From NCBI GenBank assembly GCA_021234155.1, contig JAJEKV010000112.1, positions 1,205,032 through 1,269,031 of the forward strand: a stretch of DNA of 64,000 bases, in the 5' to 3' direction. Shown one piece after another: positions 1-13,100 of the stretch (position 1 is its first letter; each line of letters begins with the position of its first letter). This DNA is from Isoetes taiwanensis. Lineage: Eukaryota > Streptophyta > Lycopodiopsida > Isoetales > Isoetaceae. The notes beneath the pieces are model-generated. The model was not told the origin of the DNA. It saw only the letters and a program-made list of their open reading frames with translations, and did no database searches. The position numbers were made by a program, and so were the translations under genes.

Positions 1-378
1 CAAGTAAATATTTCGGTTTGAGCTTTAAGATATGGCTGAATTTTGTCTAGTAGGGCTCCATGACCGTAGCTGAATTCCTGTAGTAGTTGCAGCGGATGGG
101 AAGAGGACCATGCCCTCTAGTACTAGTTGATTTGAAGGCGGACGCTCGTATCCTTCTCTTTGTGAAGAGGAAGAGGTCAAGATTGCTTTGACCATAGTAC
201 AAAGACATCATCTTATGATGGTTTCCAGCATGGTGATTGCTTCAAAAGTGCTAATTCTTCCTATTTAATCCATTTGGGATTTTGTGGTTAAATTCTTCCT
301 ATCAGGCCTATTGTGGAGCCTCAAATAAATGTAATCCATTTACTATTAATATAAAAATCTTACCCTCAAAAAAAAAAA
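1..378 (+). mobile_element. 3' end of poly(A)-tailed retrocopy, copy A (cut by window edge)
   Basis: Positions 1-367 match the reverse complement of 33303-33669 almost base for base, and both end in a genomic poly(A) run (11 A here). A shared 3' end followed by A residues at two unrelated sites is what LINE-driven retroposition leaves. The 5' part lies outside the window. I see no reverse-transcriptase domain in either copy, so the source may be a cellular transcript or a non-autonomous retroposon. Confidence 0.75.
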
Positions 379-2310
379 GTTATGATGAAGGGTAAGATAT
401 AATTCTAACTAAACAATATGCCAACCTAGAAGGGTTGGAAGATTGCCCGAAAAAATAATGCAACCTTAAAGACGATCTCCCTATGAATGACGAGACTTCG
501 AGCAAAATAGGTGACATAAAGGAACATAACAAAAATATAAAATCCCAATAAGAAACTATATGCCACAATGTGAGTGATAAGAGACTGTTTAATAGCAAGT
601 GTCAATAAGTGCGTAGAAAAGAGACCCAACCCAAACTTAGATAGTAATATGGGAAGAAACCCCAGAGGAATAAATGGGGATATTCGGATGTCATAATTCA
701 CACTATGCCACAAAAACCAAGTAACATGGTAGAGCCTCTTCGAAACTATAAACTCCGCAATAAGCCTGAGAAAGAAAATGCACAACTAAACTTAACCTGA
801 TTCAATGCACCAACCCAAAGAAAATGTGGAATTCTAAAAACTTATCTGAAGATTATCCGCCAAAGCCGAATGCTAGGGTGTTGAGAGATCATCCCCGGCC
901 TTAACCAACATTGAATGCCTCGAAGGAGGTCTAAATAAAATCGAGGATCTGAGAGATAATGTAACCTTGTAATGGTGGAAAATCTTGGCTTAGGTAAATG
1001 GGGTAGGAAACAAAAGAAATATGGGGATACGGGATAAGGTAACCGGGCATGGGTTGCCTGGTGATCGAAAGGGGAATCGAATGGCAAAGAGTTTGAGGAT
1101 CAGATTCGTGTGAAGCAAATGCAGTGAGGATAGGCCGAAATCAGATTATGTAAGAAGGAGAATTCGTTGGAGAAGCTCGAATTGATTTGCAAAGGAATCC
1201 GATGGCGATGCTTGGAGCGACCAAAATTGTCCACGGCTCCAATCCCGGTACGCATAACTCCAATTTCGGAATGCATAGGCCTGTTGCGTAAAAGTGTGGC
1301 AGGCTAGATTCGAGAAGCTGGTGTGTTGGATGCGCAACATAAGTATAGCACAAGGGAAAATCAAAGCGACCGCGGGGGCAAAATTCGACCAGACTAGGAA
1401 GGCGCATTGTCGGAAAATAGAGCAAAGATGCGAGCTGGCCGATCACGGAGATAGCAAATGACCCATGTAAAGCAATCAAAAAGCCAAAATGGCAAAAGGC
1501 GATAAGGAACGAAAAACGTGGAGATGCTAAAGGAAAGGCCGGTACAGAGTCAAGGATCAACGGTTCTTAGCCAGGATGGGTTGCGGTTCATAGGTGAAGC
1601 CTGAGGACGGACGTCTCAAAAGAAGAAGGTCAACCGCTCCACGCAGGTGCCAGACGAATCCAACTGTTTGAAAAGATCTGCTCCTGAGGAATCAATGACG
1701 AGGCAGATCGCTGGAGAGAAACCGATCCCTGCTCTGCCTGCACTCAATACTATAAAAGAAAATAGTTGTTGCATGCTCCTTTGCATGTTCCAAAGATCAA
1801 ATTGCGAGAAATAAAACCAATCCGTCAGAGGATGCATGCAGATAGATAAATAACTGTAAATGTAAGAAAAGCTCAACTGTAAAAGGAATCATCCAACCAG
1901 AGCCCAACTACAGTCTAAATCGCATGGAAGTACATCAATAATTCATGATAGTGCATGACGGATCTCCATGTAGAGCAATCCTCCTATAGACTCCTCATAA
2001 GCGATACCTTGTATACATCATAAGTTGAAACAAAATAGCAAGAGCAGCCTAGCCATCAAATGGCCAAATCCAGAAGATGATGAGCCAAAAAGAAATGTGA
2101 AACAAGTGCAGGTTGAAGAGCAGGAAAAATTCAGAATCTGTGATGGAAAAACAGAGGGAAGCAAGCTGATAAGACAGGTGGGAAGCAATGGACAAGGAAA
2201 GACGGAGGGAAGCCACGAGAGGAGAAGAAGAGCTGCTGTGAGAAGACGCCGGTAACCGGGCTGAAAACGGAATGGCCTAATATAGGCGCTCGTCCCTTTC
2301 CAGAATGACG
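379..2310. other. Unassigned stretch with short ORFs
   Basis: No domain, splice pattern or repeat relationship is recognised here. The longest reading frames are minus-strand 1141-1560 (139 codons), minus 426-785 (119 codons) and plus 2025-2255 (76 codons, Lys/Glu/Arg-rich at its end). None has a recognisable motif, and they do not join through convincing splice sites. It could be the untranslated or 5' region of a gene outside the window, or decayed repeat DNA. Confidence 0.4.
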
Positions 2311-4496
2311 ATCCGATGGCTCGGATCGATGAGATTTTGTAGATGGGGTCTAGAAGCTAAATTAAATGTGAACAAAATTGACAAAGATGCGTCTGATTTT
2401 GCCTAAGTCTGACATTGCTATTAAGTCTGTTCTACATCTTCTCTCTTCCCAGGGACATAGTTAGTTTCTTTTTTAAATTTCTAACCCTATACAATTGCAG
2501 TTTAGACAGGAACATTCTTTCTCCACTGATGCTTGCAGGAGACTGTTAAACTCTGTTTTCCATTTATACGATAATTCACACCCCCACATTAGCCAGACAT
2601 ACATAGTGTAAAAAGTTATCTAATGTGAATGATTCATGGAAACAAATCTCCCAATGAATTGTGATGTTGCTCCATGAAATCGTGAGCTGATTATTGTACA
2701 GCGTCACAACATGAAACATCTCCTTGGGAGAAATACTTTGTTTTAGAAAGCCCAGAAGGAGAAATATGGAAGCAATGCTCTATCTTAACTATCGAGAAAT
2801 ATCATATAGTATGTTGTCTTATGAAACCACAAAGAGACAAAGACCAAAAGGAAAGACGCAAGAGAGAAGGGCCATGTTTGAACTCTGAGAAAAGGAACTG
2901 AGACTTTGAAGAAATTGGCACAGATGTGTATGATCTCAACCTTATGGACATGTATATATGCATTAAAATATTGGAATGGAATGAATGCTATATCCTATAG
3001 CTAACGAATAAGTAACGTCTTTGTCATGCATTTACTAGTTTATACTTTATATGCACACAATAAGACGACATGTAATATATCAGTGGCATTAACTTTAGCT
3101 CACCTCCTTTGGTAAGTGACAAATCAAATCCATCGTCCTAGGAGGCTCAGCTGCTATAACTCATTCTTTTGAAGCTAACAATGGAATACCGTCATGCTGA
3201 GAAAAGAGAAAAATGCATAAAATCATAAAGTTAGTGGCAGAGATAGATAGATAGAGGAAGTTTAAAAACTAAGAATTATTACACGGTTAAACAATGGTGT
3301 AAGACTCTTTAACATCTTTGACAGGATATTCCACCTAATAGGAGTGTGCACACACAGGACATTCTACTTAATTATATCACCTTGTATTCTAATCTCTTTC
3401 CAAATTGATATAGTTTGCCCATGCAAGGAAGTAGAATGTCGAACAATTCTTGTCACGGTGATATTTGATGCTCAAGATCTTATCTAAAGAACATATTTAT
3501 TTTGAAATCCTTTATGCTGGTGGTATCTGTTATTGAAATGCTACCACTTGCATCTTAGAGTTTACACTCGTGTATTCTCAAAATATGCAGTTCCGGGGTG
3601 GAAAGTTTTGTGGATCTTGTAAAATGACAAAGTACTGTTGTCATGCACATCGTGTTAGTAACGTGCTTGAAGTTATAATTGCCATATGATTAATAATTCT
3701 ATTAAGCTATACAATCAAAGTAGCATGCTTAGAGCATAGTGCTGAAGATGGTTAGCACATTGGTTGATGATCTTCAAATGTAAAAAAGCCACTGGCATGC
3801 ATGCCATAGCATTGTTTGTAAACAAATTCAACTGCAGTCTGATTCAACAATCCAGGTGGATCTTGGCGGCGGAGGATCTACAATTTGTGATATGCCTGCT
3901 ATGACAAGCCTGACTAACATCAAACGAGAAGTTATGGTTAGAATTTGAGCTGATTGTGAAGGAGGAGGAAGAAAAGGAAGACCAAGCTTTAAAAAATCTT
4001 TCACAAAGGATCTCAAGTACGTTCGAGGCATGATGTTTTTATTTTCTATGTACTCCATCCATGTACTCCATCTCTATATGAATAGAATGGTGAGATGGAT
4101 GAAATTCTAATGAAGGAGCTGAACGACTTTGAAAAGGTGGTGGCTTCAAGTGGTCACTATTGGCATAATTTACACACAATTTGTACTGTCTGCTCATTTA
4201 GGTCTTCCATCCAGGGGCACCAAAGGATCATCATGTCTGATTTTCATTTCAGACTCGCATTGCAAAGTATCCAACTCAAATATTAAGGGAAGATAGAGCT
4301 AGAAGGAAAAAAAAATCATAGTAAGGGATGCCAGAGCCCTTGAACAGGTCAAGACGATATATTACATGCACAAGATAAATCATGTGCTTGAACAGGGCCC
4401 ACATCGCTACCTGCATAGATATTTGCCCATGAAAGAGCGTAGACTCGTCTCTTCACTTTGTATAGGAACACACCACCTCAGATTGAGACAAGCAAT
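2311..4496. other. AT-rich intergenic DNA, no gene seen
   Basis: No gene, domain or LTR is recognised. A plus-strand frame of 63 codons at 4095-4286 has no known motif. At 4424-4490 there is a phrase beginning gcccatgaaagagcgta, related to 6297-6356 and to the start of the insertion near 42503, so a repeat fragment probably abuts the LTR fragment that follows. Confidence 0.4.
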
Positions 4497-5490
4497 TTGA
4501 CGAGCCTGTCGAGTTGACCCTCCTGGCAACTCGGGATCTTGTCAAAACTTGCACTAATTCTAGGTTGACAGTATTAATGAAGAATTGAATCTTCCTTTGC
4601 AGTTGAAATTTCCATCATTCTTATATTTCCAATATCCATCATAAACAACATAACTTCAAAGGACATATCATCCACAATACAATATAACAAAATGTAGTAA
4701 TTTCACCTGAATCTTCTAGCTCAACCATGATCCGTAACTGCACTGCCGCCATCCGCCTGACTACCGCCTTGCTTATCCACTGCACACACACTCATTGGGG
4801 TTAGTCTTTGTGACTAAGTGATGATCCCTGGCTGCCACTGCATGCGTGGAAATACTTCAAAAATATTGGATGCAAGAACATAAGCGCAAGCAGAGACACA
4901 AAATCCTATGTGAGTACAATGCTAGACAATGACAACATGATCAAATGAAATACAACACATGAGCATCAGAAGCAAAGAACATAGCCAAAATACCAAAACA
5001 TCATAAACATAGCTCCGAAACAACGGGAAGCTCAACCAGCCTACATGTAGGCCCTATTAGCAGAAAAATGCCCAGACAGCTTACATTCCAAGCCCTTTAG
5101 CGAGAGTGGTCGGTGAACCTCATATGTGCATACCCTTTCCAGCCTATGCCTGGCACTGGAGGACCTCTTACCATGGGTTCCAAGAGTTGACGTGCATCCA
5201 CACCAAGAAGCTACGCCTGTACGGAAGCCACGCCTGGTGTCATAGAGCACAAGAACATCACATAGAGCACAAATGGCATGAACATGCCGGAACAACCTAG
5301 GCCACTGAACCTAGAAGCCCGACCTCGGAGGTTATGAGTACATCAAAATGTCAAGACAACAGTGGTGCAATACAAAGACCATGACATATGATGTTCGTTA
5401 TGACATTTATTATACATGTGCTTAAGCCATACCCTTGCCGAGGTTGCCCATACAACTTAACCATGGTGGGGTGGGCTAACTTGCTGATGA
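4497..5490 (-). repeat. Gypsy-type LTR fragment, related to the solo LTR at 46191-48658
   Basis: This stretch aligns collinearly with 46191-47240. Shared blocks include gacgagcctg at the start, a ttggggttagtc...gtgactaagtg block, the ctagacaatgacaac block, the tggaggacctcttaccatgg block and the gaggttgcccatacaac block. Orientation is taken from the solo LTR, whose TATA-like box lies on the minus strand. The far half of the LTR is missing or too diverged to follow beyond about 5490. Confidence 0.7.
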
Positions 5491-6292
5491 AGACCATGAT
5501 GACGTTGAGGAAGTCTCAAACCTTGTTGTATTGATATAGATCAAACACCTCTGCGCCCCATTAGCAAATAGAGATACTAAGACTCTTCTCTATGATTATA
5601 CCACGATCATCATTCCCATAAGAAATGCAACATTTATCAATTACCAAGCATCCAATAACTTAGGCATTTACTAGGCTAACAATGCTCCATGCCGTAGCCA
5701 TGTCCAGAAGCCCCTCTAAGCTTCTGATAGTGCTTAGATTCCATCTCAACATCCAATGCTTATCATAGATCCATGCCAAACTGATCTGTACCCTTAATGC
5801 ATCTCTGGATACTAAAACTACAAACAGACCATAAGTCCTAGATTTCTCTACATGAAAATTCTCTATTCAATGAAGTGTATTTCCTGTTAAGTCTTCATCC
5901 CAATCTTGTTGTCCCATCTTGATTCCTTCGACACAGAGCCCACACAATATCCATCTTCATAAATTTATTAGCAAATATTATCTTTTTTTTAGCTTACTTT
6001 TATTGCATTAAGAAACATGGCAAGAAAATAATGTGCCAATGAACTACGCAACAACGAAAGCAACACACGTCAAATAAACCGTGGTAGATAAGACCTCTTC
6101 TAGAGGCCATGTTTGTTTTAATCTCTAATATATAGCTAATTCTGGTCTTCTTCTGATCAATCCTTTGCATATTATACCACACAGATTTCATAACCCTCTT
6201 ATCAAAGCGTACATAAATCTGGACATGGCAGCCTACAAAAGCCAGATTAATCCTACACTTGCCAAAGGTTCACAACAATACTTATTATAACA
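5491..6292. other. Intergenic DNA, no gene seen
   Basis: AT-rich sequence with no recognised coding region. It may hold the diverged remainder of the preceding LTR, but I could not align it by eye. Confidence 0.3.
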
Positions 6293-6775
6293 CATTTGCC
6301 CATGAAAGAGCGTAATGCATCCCTTTGCGTAGGGACGCACCATCTCAGAATTGAGACAGACAGATGTGCCCGAGAAGAGTGAGATAACAATGTATGCCAA
6401 TGCTGTCAGTTGGAAGTTAATGAAGATGAGGACCACACTCTTCAACACTACCCAATATTTGCACCTAACTAGGCACCATATGACATGTTAGTTACACCTA
6501 GCCAATAGCTACATGTAATGATGAGCACACCTTCTGTAGGAGCACTTACATCTTACATTTTGGAGATACTGGACATGCAGGCTCAATTGTGGCCTTGATC
6601 ATTACACTAACAAGTTCATCAGCAAGCCTATTACTGTAAGGTTTTTCCCTCAAAAACACTTAAGGGGAGGGTTTTTTAATCCTGGACAGTAATAAGCCGA
6701 CTGTTCTTCGCTTGTTTCTTTGTTTGGGTCCCATAGGCCACCTGATCTATGTGGATGGTAAAATTCAATTCAGTT
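6293..6775 (+). mobile_element. Non-LTR-type 3' tail, copy a
   Basis: The end of this block reads: a gtttttccctc run, a gggttttttaatcc run, ggacagtaat, gtttgggtcccataggcc, then a gtggatggtaaaa run. The same order of phrases occurs at 17295-17450 and 43100-43260, the last ending in (TTCTA)n. Dispersed copies sharing one 3' end with a simple-sequence tail fit a LINE or SINE family. No coding domain is visible here. Confidence 0.55.
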
Positions 6776-7187
6776 CGCACCCTGCCCTCACAACAAATAC
6801 ATACTCAATGTCATAAAACCTCAGAAGCTTGCATACAATTACATGGGCTCACTCACTTGAGTGATGCAAATCCTACTACCATTAGTCTAGTTTGTTACTT
6901 AATCTACATATTGAGAGTTGGATTCGGCAATAAATCTGCATGCCACATGCCAGCAAATAAGATATAGAAGAAGCCATTTCCCCCCGCTTGGTTGCATGCT
7001 TCCGTCCACATTATGAATAAACGCAACTTAAACCATGCGTATCAGCCATTTACCTCCTATGTATGGTAAGAGAAAGCAAATAAAGACAAAATATACAAAC
7101 AAGAAATAGAGAATCACAACCAATCATCGCGTTCATTTGAAACATGGATATTTGCAGAGTCACCCCCTGCATCCCTCTGTCAGGGAG

Positions 7188-10100
7188 ATGAAAAATGCAG
7201 TGCTCCGACGGAAGCTGCACGTGCATTGTCTCGCAAGATCATTTGCATGCTCTCATGTTTCTGAATCCCTTGTTATCGATGTCAAACAGAAGGCCACTAG
7301 TTGGTTATCTGAGAAGTACGTCTTAAATCTGGCATTTCCTTGTATAACAGCATAACGAAGTAGATTTGCTGTTGTTGGCAGGACATGGGATGCGATAGTT
7401 GTGGGTGCTGGCCATAATGGCTTGGTAGCAGCAGCATACCTTGCAAAAGCTGGTCTTGATGTTGCTATTCTAGAACGACGCCATGTTATAGGTGGAGCTG
7501 CTGTTACAGAAGAAATAGTGCCTGGATTCAAATTCTCTAGAGCAAGTTATCTTCAAAGCCTCCTCCGGCCATCTATTATCAGGTGTTCTTCTCCGTTAGA
7601 AGAAGTTTGAAACCCTGTAATTCGCTTTAAAATGGCTTCTTCTGGTCTGCATGTAGGGAATTGGATCTTTATAAGCATGGCCTTAAGTTGCTTCCGAGGA
7701 ATCCTTCCTCGTTTACGCCAAGTGTCAATGGTGACTATCTTCTTATGGGCGCTGATGCTGAACATAATCGATCTGAAATATCAGCACTTTACCCCAGGTA
7801 ATGTGTGTATTCAAAGTTCATTTAATCCCTGTAAAATAGTGTCCATGAACTGGCTTGGTCTGATCACAAATAACTTCCTAGTCAGTCCCCTGGTTTGAAT
7901 AGTATCCAAAGACTGGCTTGGTCTGATCACAAAGAACTCCCAAGTTAGTCCCCTGGTTTGAGTTCAAGCATCTGCAATGGATGTTGTCTCATAGTGCAAT
8001 AAGTTAAGCTTCTCATGGTCTCGGTTGCATTGAAGGCATCACAAACATACCTGTTAATTTCCTTGATTGCATTGGAAAGTTAATGTGGAGTTGTTAATTT
8101 CCTTGATTGCATTGGAAAGTTAATGTGGAGTATACTTTTGATTATATCCTCCCCCTAGGAAGACGTGAACACATGGGTACCTTCCTTCCACATGTTTCTG
8201 AAATACCCGAGTTGTTTTCTGGGTTCAAGTATAGTCTATTGCTTACGTTTAATTTTCATGTATGCAGGTCCGTATCTGCTTGATTTTGTTATCTGGAAAC
8301 TAAACTTAGAACATTTTTTCTCGATAGGTATGAAAAGCAACTTGAAAAGTTTAGCGCATTTGTGGAGCCACTTTTAGATACCATTCCACCAGAAGTGGTG
8401 AAAGGTGAGCCTTCTAAAGGGCGCTTTCAAAGTCAGCTGTCGAGAATGCAAGCCATAGTAGAAATTGCAGCAAGAGCTGCTTGCTTGGGACAGGAGGAAT
8501 TGACGTGAGTCTTCTGCAATGCGTGACGGTAGTGAAATGCTTCTCAACAAAATCTGTCACCTCAAATTTGTCCATTTAAAAAGATCATGTTATTTATTTT
8601 CTATAATTGTGTCTGCATGATTACACAACCATATAGTTCCTAGTTTTCTGAATTAAATGTCATGATAACTATAGGTCCTGTTATATCCTTGTATAAAATA
8701 ATTTCAGGGCTATGCCTATAGATCCTTATTTATATCTTGGTTTCTACTAAGAGAAATTGATCTAATAGATAGCTTAACAGTTCTTTTCTTATGTGGTAAC
8801 AATCTCACCTCCTTTTACCCTTCTTGAAAGACAAAGTACTCCAATTAATTATGTTTTTACCAAACAAGAATTGATATATATCCTACATATAACAGTGCCT
8901 TCCTCGAGCTTTTGCTTGCACCGGCATCAAAGGTTCTGGACAAGTGGTTTGAGGTAAACATCTTTGCTTTGTTAACATCCTATAATATGTTGTCGTTGCA
9001 TGCTATTTGTGACATCACTTGCTCTGACACAGCCCATTGTTTCCAAATAGGCTAGATTGTTCAAAAGTTTGTCTGCGTGAGGTCTGCACTTTTTCTGTTT
9101 CATGCCACGTACATAGTTATGAAGATCAGAATTCATGGAAGGAAATTGATCAGGCAAACAATTGTTCCACCATGACATTCCAACTTGGGCACTCAAAGGG
9201 AACATGCCCAAAATTTTTGATAGTAGAGATCCATCCTCTCTTTGCTGCATGTTGGGATTTTGATCAATATTAATGACTGGTTATCTTCTTTAGTTCCTCA
9301 TTCTGTTGAACATATTTTTCTTCAGTATTATTTATAGTCTAATCTTCTTCCTTTCAGACAGACCTACTGAAGGCAACTCTAGCAACAGATGCTATTATTG
9401 GTTCCATGGTGAGATTTTATGTTTGGACACTCACATGCTCTTATTCTGAATTTTGTTCTGATTGGTCTGATTCGTGCCCATCTAAATATAAGACTAAAGC
9501 TTATCAAATTACTTAACCATATCCTGTTTCTGCTTATCGATCTCTGCAGCATTTATTGTCAACAATTTTGGTCGTCCTTATCAACCTACCTTTTTGCTAT
9601 TTGGCTATCCACTGCATGTTTGCTTGTGACAAGGTGGTGCATAACTTCAGAATCTGTTTGGATCTCAGGCATCTGTTCATACTCCTGGAAGTGGTTATGT
9701 TCTATTACATCATGTCATGGGTGAAACAAATGGAGCTCGAGGAATATGGTCGTAAGTTTTTAATTGAATATTACAAGGCATCATAAATTTACTTTCTCAA
9801 ATTCGTATGGTAATTTCTATCAGCAGAGGGGTAGGCAATAGTAACAGAACCATCTGAAAACAGCAAATTTAGTTTGGTTGTAATATCATCGTTGTACTGC
9901 CATGGCATGTCTCATCTCATATATGTGAAAATGTCCAGTTGTGTTTTTGACTTTCTCGAGGATAGGCTTGATAGTTTTAAGCATACTTCAGGTACATTTC
10001 TGCTGAGCAACAATTGGGTGTCTTTGGCATTTCTTCATGCACCAATAGTCAAAGTTCTCTCTGCAATTATGAAAGTAGTATGGATCCCAAGATAAGAAGA

Positions 10101-13100
10101 AAAGAGGGAAAATGAGAGCTTATTTAGGGTGCATGGCATGTATGGTTTGTGGGAATGGTACTGCTAATGTCCTGCTAGTGTAAGCCATTCTATTGTCCTA
10201 GTTTTGCCTGCCACGTTTCTAATTAGCATCCCTGGATGGAGCACCAAAAATGCAATATCCATGAAAGCCTCGTTTTACCTATATATTACTCAATCCAATT
10301 CCCTTCTGTAGCTTAGAGTCATGGCTCACACATGCGCAACCAACATGAGAGAGGTGCCAAAATATAAAGGAAGAGGACATAATTGGAAAGGCCTATAAGT
10401 TTAGTTTATGGTGATCATATAGTATAGTCTTGCTTTTAACAAACGAAGGCATGATTTGCCTAGTGCAACCTTTTCTTTCGATAAACATCCATCTGTTTAG
10501 AGAATCTGGCAAATTTTGGGCGGTTTCCTTGGTGAATGCCCGAATGCGTGCAGAGTCATTTACATAGACGTGGCCCATTGCAATGTTGGATCATGCGGCG
10601 ATGGGGCTATCCTCAAAGTAAGAAAAAATGGAATGACAATAACTGGGTCTTCTAGTTACAAGGTTAGACATTCATTCCATGATGCCACTGGACCAAAGAA
10701 CTAAAGCTAAACCTTAGAGAGCAGAAAACACACCAGCTCTGATGGTCGATTTGTTTGATGTTCATTTTTGTTATATATGTCGAAGGATAAGTTGGGCAAT
10801 AAATTGGAAATCCTAATTCTTTTGCATCTAATAATCTCCTATAGATCCTATCACATCTGACAAAGATAGCATTTGACAGAGGTAGATTTGGATGTTACAC
10901 CTGTAGACAAAATAGCATTTGACGGAGAGGTAGATTTGGCAAAATTTATAACAAAAAATTAATGAACCTTTACTCCTACTGTATTACTTCGAAATATTCT
11001 TTTATTCAAAATATTCTTTTATTCAGTGGCCAAGTATTTAATTTGCACCGTTATTTTTGTTCTTCAGTATCATTTTTGCCTTTTGTAAACAGTTATGTCG
11101 AAGGAGGCATGGGAAGTGTTTCTCTAGCGTTAGCTCAGGCGGCAAAAGCAGCAGGAACAACAATAATGTCCAATGCTGAGGTGCTTCTATACTGTCATAA
11201 CATGATATTATTAAGACCCCTTAGGAAATTGACTGAAATCTACTTTGTTTTTGTTGGTAACTATATAAATTAAAGTGATGGATAAAAATACATGGATCGT
11301 GATTGTGATTAAAATGAAACCACGTGTGACGGATGCGGATTCCTCCTTTGAGCACTTCTTGCCCATGAAATACACTCTACATCTTTTACATCTCAAATAT
11401 CCTAATCAAAGGCCTCTTACTAGAAATAGCTGATGTCTTCCCTTTGTGCTTTAATACTATCTTCCACTAGCATATCAGATGCCCATGTGGTGGGAGAATA
11501 ATTTTCTGCATTTAGTAAAGAGAGCTTTATAATATGAAGGTAGTCCTGCATAGAAGGTAATCCTGAAAGCAGATCTTTCTGCATGGTATTTCGGGGGCAA
11601 GGTAAATCCACCTCTAGTAACCAATCCAGCTAAAAATGTCTCCATCATCTGCCATATGGTTAAATAACAAAAGATGAGTCTGTTTAATCTTTTTCTAATT
11701 AATATTTGCATAGGTTTGCCTTGATAAGCCTGTCATATAGGTTAGCAGATCCTCCTTATAGATCCATTCCCTGAGCGCTTCCCTTCTATTTCATTATCTT
11801 TTTCTTTGTTATTCAAGATTTTAGTTTTTCTTCTCTTTGATGTCTTAACATTGTATCAGAGCTTGCTAAGCTGTATATACTTGGGAGCCGAAATTGATGA
11901 AGCGTTAAAAATTGCTTGGATTGCCAAATCCATCCAATTGTGGCGCTTCAAGAGGTAACCATGGAAGCATATTCTGCAGCAATCGAGCCTTGTTCATGTT
12001 ACCTCCAGCAGAGACAAACAGAATCCAGTCTAAATGTCTTTATTTATCTCAAATGCTTTCCCATACTAATAGAGGACAAAAGGAAAATCTTCTTTTATTA
12101 ACATCCGTGTAGCCCTGACCTTAGTAGAAAATGAAGACAATCTTCAATAAGCACTCTGCATGAAGACAATCTTCAATGGGCACTTCGCTTGAGAAAAAAA
12201 AACATTTTACATCAGTTTTCTTCGTAGAAGGAGCATCAAATCTGTCACCTTTCCCTCTTGTCCAAATGCCATCCTGTCCAAAAGGATTATTGCCCATACA
12301 GCAAATTAGGCTGCTTTCTATGTTTTTGTCTAAATGATTTGCCTGATGGTGTTTTCTATGCTTGTATGCTTGGATACTAAGATTAATTGTAAATTTTCAG
12401 GTGGAAAAATTCGTCCTTTCAGAGAGTGGTGATGAAGTGAGAGGTGTAAGTGCTCTTTGATAGTTCAGTTCTGTAATGCTAGACACTTATACAGGTTCTG
12501 TTATGCACAGGTAAGGTTGATTGACGGCACATGCATAAAAGCAAAGCAAATCCTTTCTAATGCGACTCCTGATGTCACCTTTCTGGTAGATGTTTGCTGA
12601 GCTTTCTTATAATTAAATGAAATTTAATTTACTAAAATGATGAGCTCACATTTTTTTTAGAAACTGCTGCCACAAGATGTGCTTCCTACAGAATTCCAGG
12701 AAAAGATCAAATCCATAGATTATGCATCGGTAAGATATGTATAAATGCATTCTGCAAGATAGTCGCTTGCCTACTTAAATCAATGCATTGAAATGGTGGA
12801 TCTCAGCTCATTCTGTAGCCAATAGATGAGCCATATTGGTCTACTTGAAACAATTCCAGACCATCTCATGACCAAGATTAAAATCATTAACTTAGTTTTT
12901 CCAGTTAACAAGTCCAAACTCGTTAAGTTCAATTTTTGCCAAGTCGCAAGTGGACGCTAATCTTTAAGACTTCTTAATACATATATCTAGAAACTTGTTG
13001 CATGAGACCAAGTTGACGTACCCCCGTCACATAATAAGTATATCACTCAATGCAACAATAATGTCCTCTTGCCTCTTGGATTTGTCAATAGTAAAAGAAA

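Noticed and set aside
1141-1560. 139-codon minus-strand frame
   Set aside because: No motif, no supporting splice structure and no repeat copy; not enough to call a gene.
7253-7765. Minus-strand frames across the first exons of the oxidoreductase
   Set aside because: Shadows of confirmed plus-strand exons.
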